Shown piece after piece: positions 45,814-57,157 of a stretch of 64,000 bases of DNA. Positions within the stretch are counted from its first letter, which is position 1. Every line of letters begins with the position of its first letter. The notes beneath the pieces were generated by a model. That model saw only the letters and a list, made by a program, of their open reading frames with translations. It had not been told where the DNA came from and did no database searches. A program made the position numbers and the translations under genes. The stretch is from Bufo bufo (taxonomy: Eukaryota; Chordata; Amphibia; Anura; Bufonidae): positions 509,071,444 to 509,135,443 of the forward strand of contig NC_053390.1 of assembly GCF_905171765.1 (NCBI RefSeq). The letters run 5' to 3'.

Positions 45814-47131
45814 TTTTTTTAGATTAGTTAAGTTGTACTATGCATGCAAGCTACTGTGACACCAGAAATGAGTTGCGCTGAAGTGACACTATGGACTTTC
45901 AGCTGGGCCTTAAACACACAAACACGTGTGTGCAACTGACTGCTATTTATTCAGTCAAAATTGTTGTTTTTCTTTAAATGTAATCGAATGTGACACCAGA
46001 TATGAGTTGCGCTGGTGACACTATGCACTTGCAGGGCATGAAACACATGCGCGTGCCGTCAACTGACTGCTATTATATTACAGTCAAAAATTATCACCAG
46101 ATATGAGTGGTGGCACTGGGCAAGTGGGCACAAAATATGCTGTGAGCCTGACACACACGCTGGCAGGCAGGCAACTGCAATTAGATTACACAGAAAAAAA
46201 AAAAAACTGAATGATGTTCTAGCCCTAAAAAGGGCTTTTTGGGGTGCTGTCCTTACAGCAGAGATCAGGTAAGTCTTTCAGGACTGTAGTGGACACTGAA
46301 TACACTAGCCTAGCTATTGATTTCCCTATTAAATCAGCAGCAGCTATTGTCCCTCCTCTGTCCCTCCTCTCACTAAGAATGCAGCTTCCGAATGAATCTA
46401 AAATGGATGCTGTCCAGGAGGAGTGAGGGTATGATGCTGATTGGCTGGAATGTGTCTGCTGACTGTGAGGTACAGGGTCAAAGTTTACACAATGATGACG
46501 AATAGGGGGCGGACCGAACAACGCATATGTTCGCCCTCCGCGGCGACCGCGAACAAGCTATGTTCGCCGGGAACTATTCGCCAGCGATTAGTTCAGGACA
46601 TCTCTAGTTAGATCATGTGGTATTTTTATAGAGCAGATTGTTACGGACGCGACAATACCAAATCTGACAATTTTTTTGGTTGTTTGTTTCAGTTTTACAT
46701 AATAAAGCATTTTTGACCAAAAATTTTTTTTTCGTGTCTCCATATTCTCAAAGCCATATTTATTTATATTTTTTGGGCGACTGTCTTATATAGGGGCTAA
46801 TTTTTTTCGGTATGAGACGACGGTTTGATTGGTACTATTTTAGGGTGCATATGACTTTTTGATCGCTTGATATTAAACTTTTTGTAATGGCTTTTTTGAC
46901 ACTATTTTTTTTATTTTTTACGGTGTTCATCTGAGTGGTCAGGCCATCTGATATTTTTATACAGCAGGTTCTTACGGACGCGATGATACTTAATATGTAT
47001 ACTTTTTTTTAAATTTATTTATGTTTTACACAATAACAGCCTTTTTTAAACAAAAAAAATATATCATGTTTTAGTGTCTCCATATTCTGAGTGCCATATT
47101 TTTATTTTATTTTGGGCGATTGTCTTAGTTA

Positions 47132-48067
47132 GGCTGCGTTCACACGGGCGAGTATTCTGCGTGGGTGCAATGCGGTAGGTGAACGTATTGCACCCGCACT
47201 GAATCCCGACCCATTCATTTCAATGGGGCTGTTCAGATGAGCGGTGATTTTCACGCATCACTTGTGTGTTGCGTGAAAATCGCAGCATGCTCTATATTCT
47301 GCGTTTTTCACGCAACGCAGGCCCCATAGAAGTGAATGGGGTTGCGTGAAAATCGCAAGCATCCGCAAGCAAGTGTGGATGCGGTGCGATTTTCACGCAT
47401 GGTTGCTAGGTGACAGTCTATACACTGTATTATTTTCCCTTATAACATGGTTATAAGGGAAAATAATAGCATTCTGAATACAGAATGCTTAGTAGGTGAT
47501 CAATTGAGGATTAAAAAAAAATAAAAAAAATTAACTCACCTTCTCCTCTTGTTCGCATAGTTCCCGGTCTCTTCTTTACTTCTTTAAAGATGAGCTATGG
47601 GCTAAAGGACCTGTGGTGACGTCAGATCACATGTGATTGGAGCATGTGATCTGACGTCACCAAAGGTCCTTTAGCCCATAGCTCATCTTTAAAGAAGTAA
47701 AGAAGAGACCGGGAACTACGCGAACAAGAGGAGAAGGTGAGTTAATTTTTTTTTAACCCTCAATTGATCACCTACTAAGCATTCTGTATTCAGAATGCTA
47801 TTATTTTCCCTTATAACCATGTTATAAGGGAAAATAATAACATCTACACAACACTGAACCCAAACCTGAACTTCTGTGAAGAAGTTCGGGTCTGGGTACC
47901 ACAGTCGGTTTTTTATCACGCGCGTGCAAAACACATTGCACCCGCGCGATAAAAACTGAACATCGGAACGCAATCGCAGTCAAAACTGACTGCAATTGCA
48001 TTCCTACTCACGCGGGTTTGCCGCAATACACCGGGACGCATCCGGACACGCTAGTGTGAACCCAGCC
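47132..48067. mobile_element. PIF/Harbinger MITE with long internal palindrome
   Basis: TTA at 47129-47131 and 48068-48070 flank GGCTGCGTTCACAC and the complement of GGCTGGGTTCACAC (13 of 14 match). TTA targets mark PIF/Harbinger elements. The centre is an inverted repeat with arms of about 190 bp, 47439-47632 against 47642-47830, around a 9-base loop. No transposase. Confidence 0.85.
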
Positions 48068-49624
48068 TTAGGGCCTCATTTTTTGTGGAATGAGAGAACG
48101 GTTTGATTGGTATGATTTTGGGGTGCGTATGACTTTTTGATCACTTGGTATTACACTTTGTGATGTAAGGTGACAAAAAATTGCTTTTTTTACGGTGTTC
48201 AGCTGAAGGGTTAGGTCATGTGATATTTTTATAGAGCAGGTTGTTACGGACGTGGCAATACCGAATATATACCGCATACTTTTATTTATTTATTTAAGTT
48301 TTACACAATAATATTTTTGAAACAAAAAAAATTCATGTTTTAGGTTCTCCATGTTCTGAGTCATAGTTGTTGTTTTTTTTTTTTTGGGGCTATTGTCTTA
48401 GGTAGGGTATCATTTTTGTGAGATGAGATGACGGTTTGATTGGCACGATTTTGGGGTGCGTATGACTTTTTGATCGCTTGCTATTACACTTTTTATGGTG
48501 TAAGGGACAAAAAATGGCTCTTTTACACAGTTTTTTTTTTTACGGTGTTCATCTGAGGGGTTAGATCATGTGGTATTTTTATAGAGCAGGTTGTTACGGA
48601 CGCAGAGATGCCTAATATGTATACTTTTTCTTATTTATTTCACTTTAACACAAAATAGCATATTTGAAACAAAAAATTATGTTTTCGTGTCTCCATGTTC
48701 TGAGAGCTATAGTTTTTTTAATTTTTTTGAGCGATTTTCTTATGTAGGGGCTAATTTTTTACATTTAACACAATATAAGCATTTTTGAAACAAAAAAAAA
48801 ATCATGTTTTAGTGTCAGTCTGAGAGCCATCGTTTTTTTTATTTTTTGGGCGATTGTCTTAGATAGGTGCTCATTTCTTTGCGGAATGAGGCGACGGTTA
48901 GATTGGTACTATTTTGGGGGGCATATGCCTTTTTAATAACTTGGTGTTGCACTTTTAGTGATGTAAGGTGACAAAAAAGTGTTTTTTTTTTAGCACAGAT
49001 TTTTATTTTATTCTTTTGACAGTGTTTACCTGAGGGGTTAGGTCATGTGATATTTTTATAGAGCCGGTCGATACAGACGCGTCGATACCTAATATGTCTA
49101 CTTTTCTTTTTTTCCCTATTTTTTTTTTTTACTTTATTTTGGGAAAAGGGCGCATTTTATTTTACTTGAAACGTTAAATTTTTTTTGTAAAACTTTCTTT
49201 TTTTTACTTCTTTTTTCACTTTATTTTTTGTCCCACTATCCCGGTTTCAATAATTGAATGGTCAGTGTCTTACACTGTAAGATGCTAACAGTTGCCTAGG
49301 AGACCCAGCCGTGGGGCTGGATCTCCTGGGCTTCCATAGCTGGTAGTCCCGATGCCTGTTCAAGGGATCGGGGCTGCCATAGCAACCACCGGGTCCCCGT
49401 CACCGCAGCACGGGGACCCGATGGGGATGTACAAGCTGCCACAAACCCCCGGTATGCCGCGGTCAGCGTGACCCCGGGATACAGGGGGTTAATCCGCCGG
49501 CATCTGTGTTTTCACCGATGCTGGCAGATACAGCAGTGGCCCGGCTGTCAGTATCAGCCATGCCTCTGCTGCTGATTGCGGCAGCACGTTAACCCTAGGA
49601 CGAGAATGCTCGTCCTAGTGCGTT

Positions 49625-49822
49625 AAGTACCTGCAAGTTAGGAAGAGCATTCTAGTCCAAAGTCCTGAACATGTTAACCTTCTAACTCATGGAAACATCT
49701 GTGTCTATACCTGAGCTACAAATGCCCCTAGCCTCAATATTAACAGGAATAAGATATTACACTTGCATACAAGATATAAAAGACACCTTTATGTAAACAC
49801 AATGAAATACCTTACAGAGGTG
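49625..49822. other. No gene recognised
   Basis: Short AT-rich flank to the right of family A copy 3. Nothing seen. Confidence 0.3.
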
Positions 49823-49930
49823 TTTGAAAGTTTGTGAACCTTTAAGCATTTTCTATATGTCTGCATAAATTTGACCTAAAACTACATCATATTTTCCTAA
49901 AGGTAGATAAAGATAACCAAATTCCACAAA
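49823..49930 (+). mobile_element. Tc1-like terminal fragment
   Basis: 'aggtgtttgaaagtttgtga' and the next about 80 bases have the style of a Tc1 inverted repeat ('gtgaacctttaagcattttc'). The transposase remnant at 51400-51800 could belong to the same element, the two being separated by later insertions. Confidence 0.45.
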
Positions 49931-49939
49931 GGAATCTAT

Positions 49940-50406
49940 GGCCACTTTCACACTTGTGGCAGCAGGGTCCGGCAGGCTGTTCCGTCACTTATTTATTGAA
50001 TAAAATGATCCAATATCACGTCTGAGTAGAAAAGTTATGAACGGATCCGGTTGTATTATCTTTAACATAGCAAGGACGCCATTAAAAGTCAATGGGGAAC
50101 AGATCAGTTTTCTATTGTCAGAGAAAACTTATCTGTCCCTATTGACTTGCATTGTGGGTCATGCCGGAACCGTTTTGCTCCGCATCCCATGATGGAAAGA
50201 AAACTGCAGCTGGCTGCGGTTTGCTCTCTGGTATGGGAACGCAACCAAACGGAACAGAATGCATTGTGGAGCATCCCATTCTGTTCAGTTACATTTTGTT
50301 CCTGTTGACAATGAATGGAGACAAAACAGAAACGTTTTTCTCCGGTATTGAGATCCTATGATGGATCTTAATACTGGAAAAGAGAAATGCTAGTGTGAAA
50401 GTAGCC
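49940..50406. mobile_element. MITE with 'ctactttcacac' termini
   Basis: Inverted ends GGCCACTTTCACAC and 'gtgtgaaagtagcc'. Related to 5909-6419 and 10533-10751. Contains CCGGCAGGCTGTTCCG and other palindrome parts. The target duplication is unclear. Confidence 0.65.
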
Positions 50407-51394
50407 TTACTGTAGCTATGATCCTAGTTGTTAGGAAGCCTGTTTAAAAGTCTGACCAATGATTGGATCTGTTGTATCTGTAGGTGTGAAACATTCAACT
50501 TTTTTTTAATCCTGTTGGCAAGAAAGCTAAATTGCATGTTTTTCATATGCAGATCTCTCTTGATTTGCCCAAAATGATCACAAAATTGAACAGTTCAGTG
50601 TTTTCTCATAAGATTTCCCCTGTTGGTAGCCACAAGTTGTTTAATCAGTACTTTTTCATAATATTTTTTTATTTTATTGCTGTGCTTCTGCTTCATAGAT
50701 CAGTTTTCTCCTTTTTGTTCAATTTACTAAGTTTCTAGTGTTAGCCTTCAACTGTTCAATCAGTTCTTTTTCATAACAAGATTTTCCCCTGGTGGTAGCC
50801 TAAAACTTTTCAATACCATAAGTGCTTTTTAATAAAAAGTTGTATCTATTACCATGCTCGTGTCCCCACATAATGCTCTGTGCAAAACAGACATGCAAGC
50901 CAGTCTCCTTTCCAAGAGGAAAGGAAAACCAGTTGGGTAACTATTCCTTAAAGAAGTAGAGTAAATACATTTTGCTTGGCTGTCTGAGACACCTTGGTTG
51001 GGGTACTAGAAGTGGGTTTCTGCAAAAAATATATTTAAAATAGCACATATTACATCTGCTGGCATTAGACAGACCTAACTAATTTGAAAGCTGACTTGAA
51101 TATCTTTCCCAGAAACCCAGAGAAGCGTTGCCTGGCCTACAATACTCTGCACACATACTAGGTGCTCTCCATAATGAGGAGGAGCACCCCCGAGACAACG
51201 CATATATATTGCTCGGCAACCCAATGTAGCATACTAGGCTCTCTCTAGGACCAAAGAGTGTTACAATTTTCTGAGAAAATGGAGCATATTTAATTTGCCA
51301 GAAACAAATCAAAAGAAATTTTGGTTTATTGGAATCCAATTTTTTTTAGGAAATTTGGGCCAGATTGAATGGGTAGAATCGATTTGCTCATCTT
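50407..51394. other. Unidentified AT-rich sequence
   Basis: A loosely repeated block ('ttcataa.aagattttcccctg.tggtagcc') occurs at about 50604 and 50775. No termini or protein family were recognised. Confidence 0.3.
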
Positions 51395-51800
51395 TAATGT
51401 GAACCTTTGCTTTCAGTATCTGCTGTGGCCCCCTTGTGCAGCAATAATTGCAACTAAACAGTTCCAGTAATTGTTGATAATTTTGCACATCGGCTTCCAA
51501 TCAAAAAATTTTACTTTATTCTTTTTTAACCATTTTTTCGTGTGCTTAGGGTCATTGTCTTGCTTCATGACCCATGCTCTCTCACGGACAGATGTCCTGA
51601 CTTTACAATTTGCTGGTATGATTCAGATTTCATAGTTCCATCAATTATGAAAAACTGTCCTGGCCCAGATGCAACAAAATAGGCCCTCACCATGATACCA
51701 CCACCGGGTTTCACAGATGGAATTAGTTTTAGTTTTTTTTTGGAAATGCAGTGTTTTTCTTTTTCCGAATATAGCATTTCTCACGTTCACCAATTCACCA
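51395..51800 (-). pseudogene. Old Tc1 transposase remnant
   Basis: Minus-strand frames give LIPSVKPGGGIMV and YFVASGPGQFFIIDGTM, the glycine-rich stretch that follows the first catalytic aspartate in Tc1 transposases. Frames further left on the window are shifted and contain stops. Neither the catalytic aspartates nor the glutamate can be placed with confidence. The remnant is more diverged than the other Tc1 copies in this window and its ends are not clear. Confidence 0.65.
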
Positions 51801-52815
51801 TGTTCTCCTCGGTCAAAAATTAATGACTACTATAACTGTAGTCTTCTCGTTTGATCTTCTGGAGGATTCTGGGAACAGGGAGAACACAAAAGAACCTGCC
51901 CTCCCAACTGAATGAGAGAGCATCCAAGAACAGAGGGGCAGCTTCAGTATTCAGGCATCAAAATGCTGGCAGCTGCATATTCTCCATTGTGTGGTGCATC
52001 ATTGGACTGAGAGAAGCATAATGGTTGTTTCAACAAACCACATGCCATCTATGCCGTTCTGACCTAGCTGTTAGGTGGTGTTGGACCAGTGGTTATGTGA
52101 AGGCACTCACACACAGGCTCCAGATGGCCCAGACAACAGTAGACAGGATCATTTAATCCACTAAGAAGCACAAGCAGCTCCCACAGTTTTGTTGCCCACC
52201 ATCCAGACACAGATGGCACCTGCATTACACACCCCTGCCTATGCCCGGACCATTTTGGATGCTTAGCAGAAGGAAATTTGGTGTCACGAAAAAAAAAACA
52301 ACTGGACTTATACAGACTGGAACTGTATTTTCTTTGGTGAGAAATCCAGGTTTTGGGATCTGATGACGGTTGGGTTCAAGTATGAAGGCATCATGGTGAG
52401 TGCTTCAATTCTGCCTTTGCGGTGGAGTGAACCAGTGCCCATCTTCTGTTGTGATGATCTGAGAAGTCATAATATATGACAATCAGTCACTCCTAGTAGT
52501 AATATGAACGACACTAATAGCTTAGCAATAAGTGCAGGACATCCCATGGCCACAAGTGTAGCAGGGCTTCCAACTGCCATTTTTCAGCTGGATAATGCTA
52601 GATTGCAACACTTCCTTGGCCTGCTTGGTTGTCAGATTTATCTAGCATTTATGGAACCAGCTGGGCTGCCAGCTTGAGAAACCTATGAGTGTGCAGGATC
52701 TACAGACTCAGCGGCAAATTAGCTGCAGGATACCATATGGAACCTGTATGCCTCCATGCCCAAATATATCTCATCTTGTATCCAGGCTAAATGCAGCCTA
52801 ACAGGTTAGTATAGC
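51801..52815 (+). pseudogene. Possible very degraded Tc1/mariner remnant
   Basis: Plus-strand translation, with many stops, contains phrases like FQLDNARLQHF followed by LPWPAWLSDLSS at 52590-52650, reminiscent of the second catalytic aspartate and the WPxxSPDL motif of transposases of this superfamily. The preceding part has DWNCIFFGEKSRF, where a WSDESRF-type motif would be. Both matches are weak and partial. No ends were found. Confidence 0.4.
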
Positions 52816-53019
52816 CCTGTTTCAATTATTTAACTATTCTAAATTAACTTATCCTTTTGCTCTAATATTGTAATAACTTACATACATTATCATTACATTC
52901 ACACACAATGTTTTATTAGATTCCAAAAACTCCTACTTTGTGGGGGTTTTTTGGTCAGTGAGTTTCTTTACTTCAAGAGGCCTTACTATCAGTCTCTTTG
53001 GCCACTTTCATACAGCTAG

Positions 53020-53140
53020 CATTTGGTTAGTATCTTCAGCAGCATTTGACAGTCAAAACTAGGAGTGGGTCCAAATTTCTCTGTGTTTCTCTGTAGGACC
53101 CACTCCTGGCTTTGGCTAACAAATACTGATGCTCCTGCCT
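53020..53140. repeat. Small palindromic repeat
   Basis: 'aggagtgggtcc' at about 53060 and 'ggacccactcct' at about 53095 are complementary, with 'tagcatttggttagtat' and 'taacaaatactgatgct' partly so. Probably a MITE remnant. Confidence 0.4.
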
Positions 53141-54190
53141 CGTCCCATCTCGCTACTTCCATTTGGACTTAATCACTCCAATGTAACTGCCCTAACCAAA
53201 GTCCCCAATGATCTACTAGTTGCCAAAGCGAAATGTCATTACTCCTATACTCCTTCACCTTTTCAACACCACTTGAATAAAAATGTTTGCACAAAGGGCG
53301 TCTCCGCTGATTTTGTCAATTTCCCAAACTGGAGCCCCACCACATTTATTTTATGCCAGTTTTCTAGTATCGTAGAAGACTGAAATGTACACCAGCCAAG
53401 GGCTGGCATAGATTTTAGAACAGGTGCACGGACTGCCAAAGGCAGCTCATAAGTTCATGCAGTCCTAATTTAGGTACAGCCTCTGTCAGCATAAGGGGTT
53501 ATCCTAGACCAGGGTATGCTGCCGACTTATGATGAATCAGTGCCTTAGTGTCTTTCGTTCACACTACACCTTCTCATCACCCATTCGCTCTCTTGGTGTC
53601 CCTCAAGGCTCTGCCTGGGAACCCTACTTTTCTCCATTTATACATTTCTCCATTTAGACACCTCTGGTCTTGGAATTACATTTGATTCTGCCCTGTCCTT
53701 CAAACCACACATTCAAACCCTTACCACCTTCTGACACCTTTAACTGAAGGACATTTGTTGTATTCACTCCTTTAACTCTGAGTCAACTAAGTTGCTAGTG
53801 CATGTCCTTCTCATCTCTCACCTAGGCTACTGCAATATCTTCCTCTGTGGCTTCCCATCTAATACGCTTGTGCCCCTCTCCAAACCATGCTCAACTCTGC
53901 TACCTGGTTAATTGACCTATCCCCTTGTTTCTCCTCTGCCATTCCCTTCACTGGCTCCTCATCGCTAAATAAATTTAATTCAAAATACTAACCACCACAT
54001 ATAAGGCCATCCACAATCTGTCCTCCCCTTACATTTCTGACCTACTTTCCCAATACATCCCCACACGTAATCTCTGATCCTCACATGACCCCTCGTCTGT
54101 TCCTCGCACAATCATCTATAGGATTTCTTACATGCATCTCCCATCTCCCGTACTCTAGAACTCACTAATCCCGCATATCAGACTCTCCAC
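53141..54190 (+). pseudogene. Degraded L2-like LINE reverse transcriptase remnant
   Basis: The plus strand gives ALTKVPNDLLVAKAKC near 53190, then after a gap of unrelated sequence (about 53270-53540) GVPQGS near 53602, the conserved motif before the catalytic YADD in non-LTR reverse transcriptases. Later come LHWLLIAK and YISDLLSQY near 53950-54055, typical of the C-terminal half of L2-like LINEs. Stops and shifts are frequent, and the YADD itself is deleted. It is a different LINE lineage from the copies at 5.4 and 22.7 kb, judging by its sequence. Confidence 0.55.
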
Positions 54191-54757
54191 AACAAGTAAA
54201 TAAGAAAATGGAGAAAATAAGACTATCCCCATTTTTTGGGTCACACTCATTTGAGAGTAAACCCATTCTGGTAGTATAGCCTGTTACCTGAATAGGTTAT
54301 TGTAATATGGTCTATTAAGTTATACTGAAACAAAACAACCTGGGCACATACAATAAACGCATTACAAATGTATATATGATTTCATAATACAAAATATATC
54401 GTATCTGAGCGCATATTCAGTCCACTTGGAATGAGAATGTGTCTTTAATAATAAAAAAAATTATAATTAAATCCAATAAAATTTGCTTGGGTGGGCTTTG
54501 TTCGTACAATACCCCCCACCTGAGTGGTCTGAAAACATGCTCACATTTCAACATAGAAGTGGGTCATATCACCTTGATGTTGGTGTGATGCTGCTGATAT
54601 GCTAGTTTTAATACTAGTTATATCATTCACATGTTCTGAAATTTGTTTGTGTAATGACTGAGTAGTGGACCTAACATTCTTAAATTGCTTACAGGTAATG
54701 ATATATATTAAATGAGTTGCGGTGCAATGCAGAAAAGATTTGACCTGTTACGGTTAC
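54191..54757. other. No gene recognised
   Basis: AT-rich; no repeats, termini or frames that I can support. Confidence 0.3.
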
Positions 54758-55075
54758 AGGTACTTAAGGACACAGGGCGTACCTTTACGCCCTGTGTATT
54801 TCCGATCACCACCGCGTGGCGGGCGGTGATCGGAACTGGGTGCCTGCTGAAATCAGCAGGCACCCTGGGTTAATGCCGAGGGAGGTCCTGTGACCCCCAC
54901 GTATCGGCGATCGCTGCGGATTAACCCCTTCTATGCCGCTACTGTAATGCATTGCAGAGGGGATCAGACCCCCAAAAGTGAAATAAAGTAAAGGAAAAAA
55001 AAGTGTTTTTAATAAAATTTATAAAGTAAAAAAAGGAAAAAAAAAACGCCCAAGAGTCTGAAAAGTGAACTCTGA
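54758..55075 (-). repeat. Family A end fragment
   Basis: Starts 'tacttaaggacacagggcgt', followed by the family's GC-rich palindromes ('gcctgctgaaatcagcaggc') and the 'ggggatcagacccccaaaag' block also found at 59860. Orientation is inverted relative to copy 2. Confidence 0.6.
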
Positions 55076-56261
55076 TATTAAATTCTGACGCATTTGAACG
55101 TCCATATTTAAAATAGTACGGTTTATCTAAATGATGTTAATGATATCCTAATATCGATTACTACATTTTTAGCGCTAAAGGTAAAATCCGAGGTCATCAT
55201 TGATTTGCGTTTGCTAAAGTAAAGGCATTTTCTACGACTTTTTGATGATGCTATGCTGTATGCTCTGTCTATAGTAGCTTTGGAATAATTAATTTTAATA
55301 GCCTATTATAAATAGTCCTTGCCTCTTTATGAAAAACTTTATCCTTACTGCAGCAACGTCTGGCTTGTATGAACTCTCCAACTGGGAGATTCCAAGATGA
55401 CAATCGGTAGCATGAAGCAGAGTTCCAAGCAATTATATAGGAAGACATCTGTCCTGTCGCTAGATTTGCAGAGGTGGTGAGTGAGTTAGAGGATAGGGCT
55501 GTCAACTCTGAGACCCTGCACATAAAAGTGACTGACACGAGAAGTGTTACCTTTCAAGAGAGATCTCCCACAAAGTCTCAAAGGGGAGGACTGGAGGCCA
55601 TTGAGTACCAGGTTTTGATCTCACAGTTCCAAGGGATGAGGATAAGGAGGGGTACTATGCCCCACACCCTAAAGGAAGGTCTTAACTTGAGGACTAGGTT
55701 CACTGAAAGTAGATGGACAAGGCACAAATCTGCCCCTGACGGGACACCAGACCGAGATCCTGGTCCAAACTTAACTGGAGAAAAGACAGGATCAGTTGAA
55801 TGGAACAAACCAGAGTGTATAATACCCTATACTCACATCAGGAAAAATAGGCTTTCCAAGTGTGATGGTAGACATTGGGGTTTATAAGCCTTGAGCATAA
55901 TGACAGGCTCAGACAGACCCTAGAACCTCTATAGCTGAGTTAAAGTGGGGTGGCATATTGGACATTGGGAATGGTGGTTGGGGTAAAGGTGTAGGGGCCA
56001 CGGTGTATCCATGAGATGAAAGCTGCAATATGCTCTGCAGGGCCAGTCCAGAGCCACCAGAATGGCCACCAGGAAGAGGACACTGAGCTCCAAGAAATTT
56101 ATCTAGAGGACTCCTTGGATCACAAACCCTTCACTGTGAGGGCACCAAAGACTACTCCCCTGCTGGTGAAGCTGGCATTAGTGGTAATCACCTGCCAGTG
56201 AAAGGGCAAAAATAATTTGCTCTGGGAAATTGGCCCACAAGCAAGAAGCAGGGAGGAATGA
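55076..56261. other. Unidentified, possibly old DIRS-derived sequence
   Basis: The plus-strand open frame at 55474-55887 (137 residues) has no family that I recognise and its composition is not convincing. Because sequence to the right (57158-58970) looks like a DIRS remnant on the minus strand, this part may be its downstream end, but I see no recombinase motif. Confidence 0.3.
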
Positions 56262-56925
56262 TGACTAATGATGAATATTCTAAAAAATGAATATATAGCA
56301 CTATATCGAATATATTAGTTTTTTCGAGTATTCGTAATATTCTAAAACAAGAATATATAGCAATATAGCGAATATAAAAAAAACTCAGAATATAGAGCTA
56401 TTTAGCTAATGTAGTGCTATAATCTTCTGTGTCTCATCTGAAGTTCAGAATGGAAAAAAATTTCAACTATTGAAAAAAAGATTATAGCACTATATTAGCT
56501 AAATTGCTCTATATTTGTTTTTTTTTGAATATTCGCTTTATTGCTATATATTCTTGTTTTAGAATATTACGAATATTCGAAAAAACAAATAGATTTGTTT
56601 TTTGAATATTCGTAATATTCTAAAACAAGAATATATAGCAATATAGCGAGTATTCGAAAAAAACAAAACAAATATAGAGCTATTTAGCTAATATAGTGCT
56701 ATAATCTTCTTTGTCTAATAGTTGTAATTTTTTTCTCATCTGAAGTTCAAGATTGGAAAAAAAATTCAACTATTGAAAAAAAAAGATTATAGCACTATAT
56801 TAGCTAAATTGCTCTATATTCGGTTAGTTTTTTTTCAAATATTCGATATATTGCTATATATTCTTGTTTTAGAAAATTACGAATATTTTAAAAAACTAAT
56901 ATATTCGATATAGTGCTATGACTCA
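56262..56925. repeat. AT-rich double palindrome, flanked by a repeated 30-bp host segment
   Basis: Two successive hairpins (about 56290-56600 and 56600-56920) built from 'tatagcactatattagctaa', 'gaatattacgaatattcg' and their complements. The 30-base host sequence beginning 'attggcccacaagcaagaag' lies on both sides, at 56231-56261 and 56927-56958. Confidence 0.75.
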
Positions 56926-56959
56926 TTGGCCCACAAGCAAGAAGCAGGGAGGAATCATG

Positions 56960-57157
56960 TTTTTGCTCGACAATTGAAAAATTTGCGATAAAAATTCGCA
57001 TTACGAAAATTGGCATATCATTACGTTGTCAATTTTTCGAGTAAAAAAAATCGTAGAATATAACGAATATTCTAATTCGCGAATATTTGCCGAATATTCT
57101 ACAAAATATTCGCAAAATATCACAAATTCGAATATGACCCCTGCCGCTCATCACTAC
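56960..57157. repeat. AT-rich terminal block with TCATCACTA end
   Basis: Rich in 'cgaatatt' and 'attcgcgaatat' palindromes, ending 'gccgctcatcactact'. It is of the same style as the left palindrome, whose outer part reads 'taatgatgaatattc'. The two may be parts of one element with inverted TARTGATGA ends. Confidence 0.5.

Larger units (their letters stand above)
40726..46606 (-). mobile_element. hAT transposon, 5.9 kb, with exact 8-bp target duplication
   Basis: GTTAGATC occurs at 40718-40725 and 46607-46614, and the uninterrupted family A sequence contains it once. Termini are TAGAGATGT and ACATCTCTA. Subterminal regions are rich in CGAAC/GTTCG motifs ('ttcgcgaacggcgaacgcga'). The transposase lies on the minus strand. 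The left 1.9 kb (the transposase 3' side) holds a tandem array and a duplicated coding fragment. Confidence 0.92.
39482..49624 (+). mobile_element. Family A-related element, copy 3, expanded by nested insertions
   Basis: Begins TTAA (39478-39481) then CCGCTTAAGGAGCCAGCC, a variant of the family A end, and closes near 49624 with GTCCTAGTGCG before TTAA. Family A internal blocks are recognisable at 39950-40725, 46615-47128 and 48068-49100. Nested in it are a palindromic MITE (39514-39923), a hAT element (40726-46606) and a Harbinger MITE (47132-48067). The ends differ from copy 2, so this may be a sister subfamily. Confidence 0.65.

Noticed and set aside
55474..55887. 137-residue plus-strand open frame
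   Set aside because: No recognisable family, no supporting splice or promoter context, and it lies in sequence probably derived from an old retroelement.
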